Shown here one piece after another: positions 34,390 through 43,188 of a DNA stretch of 64,000 nt (its first letter is position 1; every line of letters starts with the position of its first letter). The notes below the pieces were generated by a model. It worked only from the letters and a program-made list of their open reading frames with translations, did no database searches and was not told where the DNA came from. The position numbers and the translations under genes were made by a program. The DNA is taken from assembly GCA_958403385.1 (NCBI GenBank), contig CATXXC010000010.1:1-64000 (forward strand). The letters are read 5' to 3'. Source of the DNA: an uncultured Collinsella sp. (GTDB lineage: Bacteria > Actinomycetota > Coriobacteriia > Coriobacteriales > Coriobacteriaceae).

Positions 34390-35754
34390 ATGCAGCGAGA
34401 TATCATTGCCAAGCTTAACGCTTGGAAAGCGTCAGAATATCGTAAGCCGCTTATCCTTAAGGGGGCGCGCCAGGTTGGAAAGACGTGGGCGCTTAAGGAG
34501 TTCGGTCGAACCTCGTACCGCAATTTTGTGTATCTGACGCTCGAGGAGCCGTCACCTGGGGTACAGAGCGAGTACGCTCAGTTTTTCGAAGGTACGCGCG
34601 ATCCTCGACGGATCATCTCAAATCTTTCCCTGGCACTTGGACAGCCTATCGAGCCCGGCGAAACGCTGCTTATTATTGATGAGATCCAGGATTGTCCTTC
34701 TGCAGTCGGCGCCCTTAAATACTTCTGTGACGAGGCCCCCGAGTATCACGTCGCATGCGCAGGGTCTTTGTTGGGCGTTCGCTTGTCCCGTGAGACCAGC
34801 GCTTTTCCGGTGGGAAAGGTCGAGTTCATGGAGATGCGCCCCATGAGCTTTTCCGAGTTTCTGAAAGCCGAGGGCGCTGCAAACTACGACGAATACCTTG
34901 GCGGCCTGGATCAGATCGAGACAGTGCCCGATTTCTTCCATGTCCGTCTCGTCGAGCATCTTCGTCGTTATTTTGCATGCGGCGGCATGCCAGAGGCTCT
35001 TGGCCGGTGGGTGGAGACGGGCGATATCGTTCAGGTCGATAAGGTGTTGTCTGATCTCTTGGATTCCTACGAGCGCGATTTTGCCAAGCATGGTGGCCGT
35101 GCGCAGTTCGCCAAGCTTTCGCAAATATGGAACTCGATTCCAGCTCAGTTGGCGCGCGAGAACAAAAAGTTCGTTTGGGGTGCGGTGCGCGAGGGGGCTC
35201 GTGCTCGAGAATACGAGGATGCTCTGGAATGGCTTGCCGATGCTGGGCTCATCACGGCGGTTCGCCTTAATGCTGCCGGTGGTGTGCCGCTCTCTGCGTA
35301 CGATGACCTCAAGGCATTTAAAGTCTACTGTCTTGATGTCGGCTTGCTGCGCCGCATGGCAAGGCTGGATGCGTCCGCTTTTGCCATCTCGGATGCGCTA
35401 TTTTCGGAGTTCAAAGGTTCGTTCGCCGAGAACTATGTGCTTCAGGCATTACTTTCACAGTTAGATGCTGCTCCGCGTTATTGGACAAACGAGAAGCCGA
35501 AGCACGAAGTCGATTTTTTGATTCAGGTCGGAAACGAAATCGTTCCCGTCGAGGTCAAATCGGGAGAGGTCGTTCATTCCAAGAGCCTTAAGTACTATGC
35601 CGACAAGCATGCGGAGACGACTCCATTGAGGGTCCGCTACTCACTTAAGAACCTAAAGCTCGACGACGGGGTGCTCAACATTCCGTTGTATTTGGTTGAT
35701 CGATCTGTCCCTCTTATCAAAAAGGCGCTTGATTGTGCGCATCTTGACGTTTAG
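34390..35754 (+). CDS. AAA-family ATPase with DUF4143 nuclease-like domain
   Basis: A 454-residue protein of the common AAA_14-DUF4143 family. Walker A is KGARQVGKTWALKEF near residue 24, Walker B is LLIIDEIQD, and a sensor-type segment is ACAGSLLGVRLS. The C-terminal DUF4143 part (about 200-430) includes FAENYVLQALLSQLD and EVDFLIQVGNEIVPVEVKSG, a PD-(D/E)XK-like D..ExK pattern. The biochemical role of this family is unsettled; genes of this type are often laterally acquired and strain-variable. It is monocistronic behind an extensive dyad operator. Codon use is less GC-biased than in gatCAB, consistent with transfer. Confidence 0.88.
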   Translation: MQRDIIAKLNAWKASEYRKPLILKGARQVGKTWALKEFGRTSYRNFVYLTLEEPSPGVQSEYAQFFEGTRDPRRIISNLSLALGQPIEPGETLLIIDEIQDCPSAVGALKYFCDEAPEYHVACAGSLLGVRLSRETSAFPVGKVEFMEMRPMSFSEFLKAEGAANYDEYLGGLDQIETVPDFFHVRLVEHLRRYFACGGMPEALGRWVETGDIVQVDKVLSDLLDSYERDFAKHGGRAQFAKLSQIWNSIPAQLARENKKFVWGAVREGARAREYEDALEWLADAGLITAVRLNAAGGVPLSAYDDLKAFKVYCLDVGLLRRMARLDASAFAISDALFSEFKGSFAENYVLQALLSQLDAAPRYWTNEKPKHEVDFLIQVGNEIVPVEVKSGEVVHSKSLKYYADKHAETTPLRVRYSLKNLKLDDGVLNIPLYLVDRSVPLIKKALDCAHLDV

Positions 35755-35818
35755 ATCCCGGGTGAGCTGACGGGCGGCGGCTAATTAATCGCTCCGTTAC
35801 GGCCAGGGAGCTTGGGCC

Positions 35819-36817
35819 TTAGCGATGCTTGCTTCGCCAAGCCGTGGGTGTCATGCCGGTGTATTGCTTGAAGGCTTGGGCGAAGGCGGCCTGCTGAGGG
35901 TAGCCTAGACGCTCTGCCACCTGCGCTATCGTGAGCGCGCTATCTGCCAAAAGGTCCTGCGCTCGCTCCATACGGCGTCTGCGAATGTAGGCGCCCAGGG
36001 ACTCGCCGGTTTGGGCCTTAAAGGTGGCGCATAGTTTGGAGCGGCTTGTGTAGAGCCTCTCGGCCACCTCGTTGATACCCACATGTCTGCCTTTGTCGAG
36101 CGTGCGCTCAATCATTGCCGTTGCTTCTTCGGCCATGGTTATGCTGACGCGTGTGTCTGCCGCCTGCCGCGCCTGCTTGTGGGCCGCGCGCGAACAGGCG
36201 AGCTCCGCGACCATGGTCTCCACGATGCCCTGCATATAGACGTGTCCGCCTACGGTTTGGGCACGGTCCTCGTTAATCCGGCGCAGCGTGTGATAGATGG
36301 CAGACGTCGCTTCCTCGTGCCATGGCTCGGCAAACGCCTCAAAGATTCCCGCGAACTCGGTGGGATAGCGGTGCTCCAGTTCGTCAAAATATCCAGGCAA
36401 AAAGAGCACCGAGCGCGAGTGATAAAGTTCCCCCGCAAACAGCGGGCTTAATTCCTCGCCACAGCTATCTTGGATAAAGCTGCAAACGGCATTGTTTGGC
36501 CACGGTCCATGCGATGGTTTGAGGTTCGCGGGCGTTATGCCAGTCTCGGGCATGCATGTAAGTGTGGGCGCGCTGACTTCGCTCACGCAGGCGTACGGCT
36601 CGGGTGTGTATTCGGCCAGGTACATATCGTGCGTCGGGGTGATGAAATGCTCCATGACAATGCAGGCAGGGGAGAGAGGCATGATCCATGCGCGTCCGTG
36701 CGCCCGATCGTTTGCCACCTCGCCGGTAAAGACAGCGCCCTTGCCGGAAAGCTCCAGGCCAAACTGCTCAAACTGTGGTGCGTAGAGCTCAGTTATGTCG
36801 GTCGCAGCCCGATGCAT
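35819..36817 (-). CDS. AraC-family transcriptional regulator
   Basis: A 332-residue regulator with a C-terminal double-HTH AraC domain (about 235-332: INEVAERLYTSRSKLCATFK, then LTIAQVAERLGYPQQAAFAQ, ending TPTAWRSKHR). The N-terminal 200 residues form an unclassified ligand domain. ATG at 36817 is favoured over TTG at 36823 because GGAAGGGGA is better spaced from it. It is divergent from an ABC pair resembling siderophore importers, the same arrangement as YbtA with YbtPQ, so it probably controls that operon. Confidence 0.92.
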   Translation of the reverse strand: MHRAATDITELYAPQFEQFGLELSGKGAVFTGEVANDRAHGRAWIMPLSPACIVMEHFITPTHDMYLAEYTPEPYACVSEVSAPTLTCMPETGITPANLKPSHGPWPNNAVCSFIQDSCGEELSPLFAGELYHSRSVLFLPGYFDELEHRYPTEFAGIFEAFAEPWHEEATSAIYHTLRRINEDRAQTVGGHVYMQGIVETMVAELACSRAAHKQARQAADTRVSITMAEEATAMIERTLDKGRHVGINEVAERLYTSRSKLCATFKAQTGESLGAYIRRRRMERAQDLLADSALTIAQVAERLGYPQQAAFAQAFKQYTGMTPTAWRSKHR

Positions 36818-36884
36818 TTTCAAAAGCGTCCCCTTCCTTTGCGAAAACGTCCACGCCTGGCTCGATTGTGTGCCTTGGCTAACA

Positions 36885-36918
36885 TATCAATGATAAGTTG
36901 AGAACGGTTAACTCTCAA
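36885..36918 (+). promoter_or_regulatory. Dyads in the AraC/ABC intergenic region
   Basis: TATCA-A-TGATA (36885-36895) followed by TTGAGA-N9-TCTCAA (36898-36918), just before the ribosome site of the first ABC gene. They are candidate binding sites for the divergent AraC regulator or an iron regulator; no classical Fur or DtxR box is evident. Confidence 0.45.
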
Positions 36919-36937
36919 GCCGTTAGAAAGGAATCTC

Positions 36938-38764
36938 ATGGCAAAGGGATCAAAAAGGGAAGGTGGAGGCATCGGCGAGTTGCTCGCGTATGCCGGTGAC
37001 CGCAAATTCCTAACGTATTTGGGCATGGCGCTCTCGGCGCTCTCGCAGCTGCTGAGCTTTGGCCCGTACGTGTGCATTTGGCTTGTCGCGCGCGATCTGA
37101 TCGCCGTGGCGCCTAACTGGAGCGAAGCCTGCGACATCGCGATGTATGGCTGGTGGGCCGTGGGTTTTGCCCTGGCAAGCATCGTAGCTTATTTCGTGGG
37201 GCTCATGTGCACGCATCTGTCCGCGTTTCGCTGTGCGTCCAATATCCGCAAGACTACGAGCGAGCACCTGCTTAAGCTGCCGCTTGGCTACTTTGACACG
37301 CACGCCACCGGTGAGCTGCGTCGTGTTGTAGACGGATGTGCCGCCTCCACCGAGACTTTGCTCGCACACATGCTGCCCGATATCGCAGGCGCCGCCGCCA
37401 TGGTCGTGGGCCTGCTCGTATTGCTTTTCGCCCTCGATTGGCGCTTGGGCGCGGCATGCCTCATCTCGGTGGCCATTTCGTTTGGCGCCATGGCCACCAT
37501 GATGAGCGGCAAAGGCGCCGAGTTCATGAAGGCCTACATGGGAGCGCTGGTCAAGATGAACAAGACCGGCACCGAATACGTACGCGGTATTCCCGTGGTC
37601 AAGGTGTTTCAGCAGACGGTCTACTCCTTTAAGGCTTTCCACGATGCGATCGCCGAATACGCCGACATGGCACAAAACTATGCGGGCACGTTCTGCCGAG
37701 GTCCGCAGGTACTCAACCTTACCGCGCTCAATGGTCTTGTGGCATTCCTGTTGCCCGTGGCGTTGCTGTTGGCGCCGGGCGAGACGGACTTCGCACATTT
37801 TATGGCCAACTTCACGTTTTACGCGATATTTTCGGCCGTGGTACCGACGGCCCTGACCAAGCTCATGTTTGTGGGCGAGGCCTCTCAGATGAGTGCCGAT
37901 TCGCTGGCTCGTATTCGAAGTATCATGGATTCCAAGCAGCTCTCCGTGCCCGCCCAACTCAAGCACCCTGCCGGCGGCGAAGTGCGATTTGAGGACGTAA
38001 GCTTTACGTACGAGGGTGCCGAAGCACCTGCCGTTAGCCATGTAAGTTTCAGTGTTCCCGCTGGTAGCACCCTCGCCCTAGTGGGTCCTTCGGGCGGCGG
38101 CAAGTCAACCTGCGCAAGCCTGATTCCTCGTTTTTGGGATGTCTCTTCGGGCCGAGTGCTTGTAGGCGGTGTGGACGTTTGCGATATGGATCCGCACGAG
38201 CTTATGGACCAGGTCGCTTTCGTGTTCCAGACTAACCAGCTGTTCCGGCAAACACTTGCCGATAATGTGCGCGCCTCCAAGCCTACGGCCACTGACGACG
38301 AAGTGCGTGCGGCCCTCTCCGCAGCTCAGTGCGACGACATTGTGGCCAAGCTCCCGCAGGGCATCAATACCATGCTCGGTGCCGGCGGAGCATATCTTTC
38401 GGGCGGCGAGGTCCAGCGCGTGGCGCTCGCCCGCGCGATCCTTAAAGACGCGCCTATCGTGGTGCTCGATGAGGCCACGGCGTTTGCCGACCCCGAGAAC
38501 GAGGCGCTCATCCAGCGCGCCTTTAGCAAGCTGGCGGCGGGTCGCACGGTCATTATGATTGCTCATCGACTCTCGACTGTAGTGGGCGCAGATCAAATCG
38601 TGGTGCTCAACCAGGGCAGGGTGCAGGAGTCGGGTACTCATGCCGAGTTGCTGTCCCAAGAGGGTTTGTATGCCAAGATGTGGGCCGAATACGAACAGGC
38701 CGCGAGCTGGAAAATCACTGCAGCGACCGCGGATGCCGCCGTCACGAAGGGAGGCGAGGCCTAA
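36938..38764 (+). CDS. YbtP/IrtA-like ABC transporter subunit
   Basis: A 608-residue fused membrane/ATPase protein. Six membrane segments (about 25-300) include YFDTHATGELRRVVDGCAAS. The ATPase domain has Walker A GPSGGGKST, signature YLSGGEVQR and Walker B IVVLDEATAFADPENEALI. The DEATAFADPENE form is typical of siderophore-linked ABC importers of the YbtP/IrtA type. Only one base separates its stop from the next ABC gene; the AraC regulator is divergent. The pair probably imports an Fe-siderophore or related metallophore despite the exporter fold. No synthesis genes are nearby, so a scavenged siderophore is plausible. Start ATG behind AGAAAGGA. Confidence 0.88.
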   Translation: MAKGSKREGGGIGELLAYAGDRKFLTYLGMALSALSQLLSFGPYVCIWLVARDLIAVAPNWSEACDIAMYGWWAVGFALASIVAYFVGLMCTHLSAFRCASNIRKTTSEHLLKLPLGYFDTHATGELRRVVDGCAASTETLLAHMLPDIAGAAAMVVGLLVLLFALDWRLGAACLISVAISFGAMATMMSGKGAEFMKAYMGALVKMNKTGTEYVRGIPVVKVFQQTVYSFKAFHDAIAEYADMAQNYAGTFCRGPQVLNLTALNGLVAFLLPVALLLAPGETDFAHFMANFTFYAIFSAVVPTALTKLMFVGEASQMSADSLARIRSIMDSKQLSVPAQLKHPAGGEVRFEDVSFTYEGAEAPAVSHVSFSVPAGSTLALVGPSGGGKSTCASLIPRFWDVSSGRVLVGGVDVCDMDPHELMDQVAFVFQTNQLFRQTLADNVRASKPTATDDEVRAALSAAQCDDIVAKLPQGINTMLGAGGAYLSGGEVQRVALARAILKDAPIVVLDEATAFADPENEALIQRAFSKLAAGRTVIMIAHRLSTVVGADQIVVLNQGRVQESGTHAELLSQEGLYAKMWAEYEQAASWKITAATADAAVTKGGEA

Positions 38765-40522
38765 ATGTTCGCCTCATTCCAAAAGAAGTATTTCCTATCC
38801 GATAAAGGCGTCGCCGGCGTAAAGCGCGGCATTTTCTGGACCACGCTCACCAATCTTATTACCATGGCCGGCATGGGCTTTTTATTCCTGGTCATGGCCG
38901 GTTTTGTCGAACATCTCGCCACTGGCGCTGACCTGCCGGATGCCCTGCCGATCGTGGGCGGCCTCCTGGTCTTTTTCGTGTTGCTCTTTGCCTCTAACTG
39001 GCAACAGTATTACTACACCTACTGCATCTTTTACGAGGAGTGCGGCAAGCAGCGTATGGAGATCGCCGAACGCTTGCGCAAACTGCCGCTGTCGTTTTTC
39101 GGTCGTCGTGATCTGGCCGATTTAACCGAGACCATCATGGGCGATGTCCAGACCATGGAACATGCCTACAGCCACGTGTTGGGAGAGCTTTGGGGCGCCA
39201 TTATCGCAAGCGCTATTGTGTTCGCAGCATCGCTGTTCTTTTGCTGGCAGTTGGCGATCACGGCGTTCTGGAGCGTTCCCGTGGCCTTTGCCGTGCTGTA
39301 TTTGACGCGCGGCCCCATGGTCCCGGTGTTCGACCGTGTTCGCGCCGAGAAGGTCAAAGTCACCGAGGCGATCCAGGAGACGCTCGATTGTGTGCGCGAG
39401 ATCCGCGCTACCAACCAGGAGGCCTATTATCTTGAGGGACTCGGTGCCGTGATCGATGACGAGGAGCGCGAGACCACTAAGGGAGAACTCGTTAACGGGC
39501 TTTTGGTCAACTCTGCCTTTGTCATTTTGCGTCTGGGGGTCGCTTCCACGCTGGTAACGGGTGCCGCGATGGTTGCCTCGGGGCGGGTCGACTATTTGGT
39601 GATGTTTGCCTTCTTGCTTATGGTGAGCCGTATCTATGCGCCCTTTGACCAGGCGTTAATGTTAATGTCCGAGCTGTTTGCCGCCGAGTCGTCTGCCAAG
39701 CGCATGCGTTCCATCATGGAAGAGCCTGTGGCGCGGGGCAGCGAGAAATTTGAGCCCGCGGGTCACGATGTGGTGTTCGATCACGTGGCATTTGGCTATG
39801 GTGCGGGCGAGGACGGCCGCGCCGGCGAGAAAGTTCTTACCGATGTGAGCTTTACCGCCAAGGAAGGCGAAGTTACGGCGCTGGTCGGTCCTTCGGGTTC
39901 CGGTAAGTCTACGGTGAGCCGCCTGGCCGCGCGCTTTTGGGATGCCACTGCGGGCAAGGTTACCGTGGGCGGTGTGGATGTTGCGGGCGTCGATCCCGAG
40001 GTACTCCTGCGCGACTACGCTATCGTGTTCCAAGACGTGCTGCTCTTTGACGACACGGTGATGGGAAACATCCGCCTCGGGCGTCGTGATGCCACCGATG
40101 AGGAAGTGCTTGCGGCCGCGCGTGCCGCCAACTGCGACGAGTTTGTGTGCCGCATGCCGCAGGGCTACGACACCATGATCGGCGAGAACGGCTCCAAGCT
40201 GTCCGGTGGCGAGCGCCAGCGCATCTCCATCGCCCGCGCGCTGCTCAAAGACGCACCCATCGTGCTGTTGGACGAGGCGACGGCAAGCTTGGATGTGGAG
40301 AACGAGACCGTGGTACAGCAGGCACTCTCCCGTCTGCTTGCAGGTAAGACGGTTATCGTTATTGCCCACCGTATGCGTACGGTGGAAAATGCCGACAAAA
40401 TCGTTGTGCTCAAGAATGGAGTGGTTGCCGAACAGGGCACCCCGGCGCAGCTCAAGGCGGCAGGTGGAGAATTCGCCCGCATGGTTGCGCTGCAAAAGGA
40501 GGCGGCGGACTGGCAGCTGTAG
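38765..40522 (+). CDS. YbtQ/IrtB-like ABC transporter subunit
   Basis: The 585-residue partner of the preceding gene. The membrane domain (about 20-310) has LPLSFFGRRDLADLTETIMG. The ATPase has Walker A GPSGSGKSTV, signature KLSGGERQR, Walker B IVLLDEATASLDVENET and switch IAHRMRTV, all intact. The two half-transporters would form a heterodimer. A hairpin repeat directly after the stop may serve as the terminator. Confidence 0.88.
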   Translation: MFASFQKKYFLSDKGVAGVKRGIFWTTLTNLITMAGMGFLFLVMAGFVEHLATGADLPDALPIVGGLLVFFVLLFASNWQQYYYTYCIFYEECGKQRMEIAERLRKLPLSFFGRRDLADLTETIMGDVQTMEHAYSHVLGELWGAIIASAIVFAASLFFCWQLAITAFWSVPVAFAVLYLTRGPMVPVFDRVRAEKVKVTEAIQETLDCVREIRATNQEAYYLEGLGAVIDDEERETTKGELVNGLLVNSAFVILRLGVASTLVTGAAMVASGRVDYLVMFAFLLMVSRIYAPFDQALMLMSELFAAESSAKRMRSIMEEPVARGSEKFEPAGHDVVFDHVAFGYGAGEDGRAGEKVLTDVSFTAKEGEVTALVGPSGSGKSTVSRLAARFWDATAGKVTVGGVDVAGVDPEVLLRDYAIVFQDVLLFDDTVMGNIRLGRRDATDEEVLAAARAANCDEFVCRMPQGYDTMIGENGSKLSGGERQRISIARALLKDAPIVLLDEATASLDVENETVVQQALSRLLAGKTVIVIAHRMRTVENADKIVVLKNGVVAEQGTPAQLKAAGGEFARMVALQKEAADWQL

Positions 40523-40523
40523 G

Positions 40524-40556
40524 AATATGACAAAGGGGCAGTCCCTTTGTCATATT
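40524..40556. repeat. GGGGAC-type hairpin, AATATGACAAAGGG stem
   Basis: Perfect 14-bp arms AATATGACAAAGGG (40524-40537) and CCCTTTGTCATATT (40543-40556), loop GCAGT. A fourth stem sequence with the AAAGGGG-CAG core layout, placed right after the ABC operon. Confidence 0.85.
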
Positions 40557-40594
40557 GAGTTCACCCCCATAGTTTCCAAAAAGTTAACCATTGT

Positions 40595-40626
40595 TGAACT
40601 TAATAGTTAGATAAACTAAACTATTT
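40595..40626 (+). promoter_or_regulatory. Promoter with overlapping operator for the metal-efflux genes
   Basis: -35 TTGAAC (40595-40600), 17-bp spacer, -10 TAAACT (40618-40623). The inverted repeat AATAGTT (40603-40609) / AACTATT (40620-40626) spans the spacer and -10. A repressor, possibly of the DtxR/MntR or another metal-sensing class, would block this promoter. Confidence 0.55.
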
Positions 40627-40709
40627 TCCAAAAGTGTGCTCGAGCAAACTTGTTTACTCGGGTGCTGAGGCACCGTGCCGCGTCCAATGCGGCAAAAGGG
40701 AGAAACAAC

Positions 40710-40955
40710 ATGAAGAAGTCGACGTTCAATACCCTGCTTGTCGGTGGCGGTTTTCTGCTTGGCACGGCCGGCATCAAGCTGCTTACCAGCGCTCCGGTCA
40801 AGAATGCCTGCGTGCAGGGCATCGCGTGCGGTATGCGCGTCAAGAACTGCTACCAGGACATGGTCGAGCAGGCCAAGGCCAATGTCGATGACATGGTTGC
40901 CGAGGCTGCCTACATCACCCAGAGCGAGGCCGCTGCTGACGAGGCAGCCGAGTAA
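40710..40955 (+). CDS. PacL-like (DUF1490/DUF6110) small membrane protein
   Basis: An 81-residue protein with one N-terminal membrane segment (NTLLVGGGFLLGTAGIKLLT), then a helical stretch with KNACVQGIACGMRVKNCYQD and an acidic end (EAAADEAAE). This layout matches DUF1490/DUF6110 proteins, which sit directly before P1B metal ATPases. In mycobacteria PacL1 assembles with CtpC for zinc efflux. Its position 18 nt before the ATPase gene supports the same partnership. Three Cys and the acidic tail could bind metal, though the mycobacterial His-rich tail motif is absent. ATG 40710 behind AAGGGAG. Confidence 0.72.
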   Translation: MKKSTFNTLLVGGGFLLGTAGIKLLTSAPVKNACVQGIACGMRVKNCYQDMVEQAKANVDDMVAEAAYITQSEAAADEAAE

Positions 40956-40973
40956 CGCTCCCAGGCACAAGCT

Positions 40974-43049
40974 ATGAGATTCTCGATTATTAGCGAGATC
41001 CCCGGCAGGACCCGCCTTCAGTTGGCGGGTCCTGTGCCAGAGAGTGATCTCGATGCGCTTCTTAAGCTCAGCGGCGACATCGACGGCGTGCACAAGGTGC
41101 GCGTTTACGGCCGTATTGGCCAGATGGCGCTCGAATATGATGAGCAGTGTCGTGCGGGCGTGCTCGACGCTTTGTGTGCGCTCGATGCCCAGGCCATTGC
41201 CGACGCAAAGACGGGTTATGTGATGCAGCTTGAGCCACGCAAGCACAAGCTCGTCATGGATCTTGCCACACTTATCGGCGCCCACTACGCGCGCCGCTGG
41301 TTCTTGCCGACGCCTCTGCGTGCGGTGTTTGTCGTGGCCGGTTACATGGCATTTTTGCGCGCTGCCCTTCATGAGCTGGCGCAGCCGCGCCTAACCGTTC
41401 CTGTGCTTGACGCTTCGGCCATCGGCATTTCGTTCGTCAAACGTGATGTCGACACCGCGGGCCAGACGATGTTCCTGCTCAACGTGGGTGAGCTGCTCGA
41501 GGACTACACCCGCGCCATGAGCGAAAACGAACTCATCAACTCGCTGCTCGATGTGCCCGACAAGGCGCAAAAGGTCGTCGGCGACACCGAGGTAAGCGTT
41601 GCCGCCACCGAGCTTGAACCCGGCGATTTGGTCGCCGTGCGCACCGGCATGTCTATCTGTATCGACGGCGTGGTCGAGCAGGGGAGCGCTATGGTCAACC
41701 AGGCGACCCTGACCGGCGAACCGCTGGCCGTCGAGCGCAGCGTGGGCGACGACGTGTTCGCCGGCACCGTTGTGGAAGATGGCAGCATCTTGGTGCGTGT
41801 GCGCGCCAACACGGCTCAGACCAAGCTCCGCTCGATCGTCTCGCTCGTGCAGACGGCCGACTCGCTCAAGTCCGAGGGTCAGTCGCACATGGAGGACCTC
41901 GCCAACAAGATCGTCCCATGGAACTTCCTGCTCGCGGGCCTGGTTGCGCTCACCACGCGCAGCCTCATCAAGACCTCAGCGGCGCTGATGGTCGACTACT
42001 CGTGCGCACTCAAACTCACGGGTTCCGTCGCCGTCATGACTGCCATGAGCGATGCTGCCAAGATGGGCGTCATGGTCAAGGGTGCGAAGTACTTTGAGTC
42101 GTTTGCCAAGGCCGACACCATTGTGTTTGATAAGACCGGTACGCTGACCGAGGCCCAGCCGCGTCTAGCTTGCGTGCTCACGACCGATGGCTGGAGCGAG
42201 GACGAGATCCTGCGCCTTTCCGCTTGCTTGGAGGAGCATTTCCCGCATCCGGTGGCGCGCGCCGTGGTCAATGCGGCACGCGAGCGCGGGCTCGAGCACC
42301 GCGAGCGTCACGCTGCGGTCGAGTACATCGTGGCGCACGGCATCGCTTCGTCCATCGAAGGGCGTCGCGCCATCATCGGTTCCGCGCACTTTGTATTTGA
42401 GGATGAGGGCGCGCAGCTCGAATCCGACATCAAGGAGCGCATCGAGTCCCAGATGCAGGGCCTGTCGCCGCTGTATCTGGCGGTCGACGGCACCGTTGTG
42501 GGCGTGCTCGGTATCGAGGACCCGCTTAAGCCCGGGGTCCGCGAGGCCATCGCCGACTTGCACGCGTTGGGCGTTAAGCACGTGGTCATGCTCACGGGCG
42601 ACTCGGAGCGTACGGCCGAGCGCATTGCTCGCGAGGCAGGTGTCGACGAGTTTAAGGCCGAGCTGCTGCCCGAGGACAAGTACGCGTATGTGGAGCGCAT
42701 TAAGAGCGAGGGGCGCCACGTTGCCATGGTGGGCGACGGCGTCAACGACTCACCGGCGCTGGGTCTGGCCGATGTGGGTCTGGCCATGGGCGGTGGAAGC
42801 GACATCGCCAAGGAGGTCGCCGATATCATCCTGACCGATACAGATCTGGCCGCAATCGTGCGCCTGCGCCGCATGAGTCAGGGGCTTATCGACCGTCTGT
42901 CGAGTTCGTATTCCAAGGTGATGCTCACCAACTCGGCGCTGTTGGCATTGGGTATTACCGGCATGATCACTCCGCAGGCGTCGTCACTGCTGCACAACGG
43001 CTCAACGATCGCCTACAGCCTGGGCAACGCAAAGGCGTACCTGCGTTAG
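40974..43049 (+). CDS. P1B-type metal-transporting ATPase, CtpC-like
   Basis: A 691-residue cation ATPase. The N-terminal ferredoxin-like segment (about 1-75) lacks the CxxC metal pair. The actuator has LTGEPLAV, phosphorylation Asp in VFDKTGTLTE (about 386), the HP motif in HFPHPVARAV, and the hinge MVGDGVNDSPALGLADVGLA. The membrane metal motif reads SCALKLTGSVAVMTAM in place of the CPC seen in copper pumps, recalling Mn/Zn exporters such as CtpC. It follows a PacL-like gene behind a promoter with an overlapping dyad, so it is probably metal-inducible efflux of Zn or Mn. Which metal cannot be decided from sequence. Confidence 0.9.
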   Translation: MRFSIISEIPGRTRLQLAGPVPESDLDALLKLSGDIDGVHKVRVYGRIGQMALEYDEQCRAGVLDALCALDAQAIADAKTGYVMQLEPRKHKLVMDLATLIGAHYARRWFLPTPLRAVFVVAGYMAFLRAALHELAQPRLTVPVLDASAIGISFVKRDVDTAGQTMFLLNVGELLEDYTRAMSENELINSLLDVPDKAQKVVGDTEVSVAATELEPGDLVAVRTGMSICIDGVVEQGSAMVNQATLTGEPLAVERSVGDDVFAGTVVEDGSILVRVRANTAQTKLRSIVSLVQTADSLKSEGQSHMEDLANKIVPWNFLLAGLVALTTRSLIKTSAALMVDYSCALKLTGSVAVMTAMSDAAKMGVMVKGAKYFESFAKADTIVFDKTGTLTEAQPRLACVLTTDGWSEDEILRLSACLEEHFPHPVARAVVNAARERGLEHRERHAAVEYIVAHGIASSIEGRRAIIGSAHFVFEDEGAQLESDIKERIESQMQGLSPLYLAVDGTVVGVLGIEDPLKPGVREAIADLHALGVKHVVMLTGDSERTAERIAREAGVDEFKAELLPEDKYAYVERIKSEGRHVAMVGDGVNDSPALGLADVGLAMGGGSDIAKEVADIILTDTDLAAIVRLRRMSQGLIDRLSSSYSKVMLTNSALLALGITGMITPQASSLLHNGSTIAYSLGNAKAYLR

Positions 43050-43068
43050 CGTTTTCGATTGAGTATAT

Positions 43069-43118
43069 GGCCTGCATTCGGGCGGCACCGCAGCCGTCAG
43101 GGTGCAGGCCTTCTTTTG
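43069..43118 (+). terminator. Terminator after the metal ATPase
   Basis: GGCCTGCA (43069-43076) pairs with TGCAGGCC (43103-43110); TTCTTTTGTTT follows. The loop itself contains a GGCGGC/GCCGTC mini-stem. Confidence 0.82.
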
Positions 43119-43152
43119 TTTGACGATATGTTAGCTCGGATATATGCTCGTG

Positions 43153-43165
43153 CTAGCAATGCTAG
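43153..43165 (+). promoter_or_regulatory. Operator palindrome of the RHH/PIN pair
   Basis: CTAGCA-A-TGCTAG is a perfect 6+1+6 palindrome 23 bp before the antitoxin start, downstream of a TTGACG / TATATG pair. It is the usual place for autoregulation by an RHH antitoxin. Confidence 0.6.
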
Positions 43166-43188
43166 TAAATGCTGAAGGTGAGGTTGAG

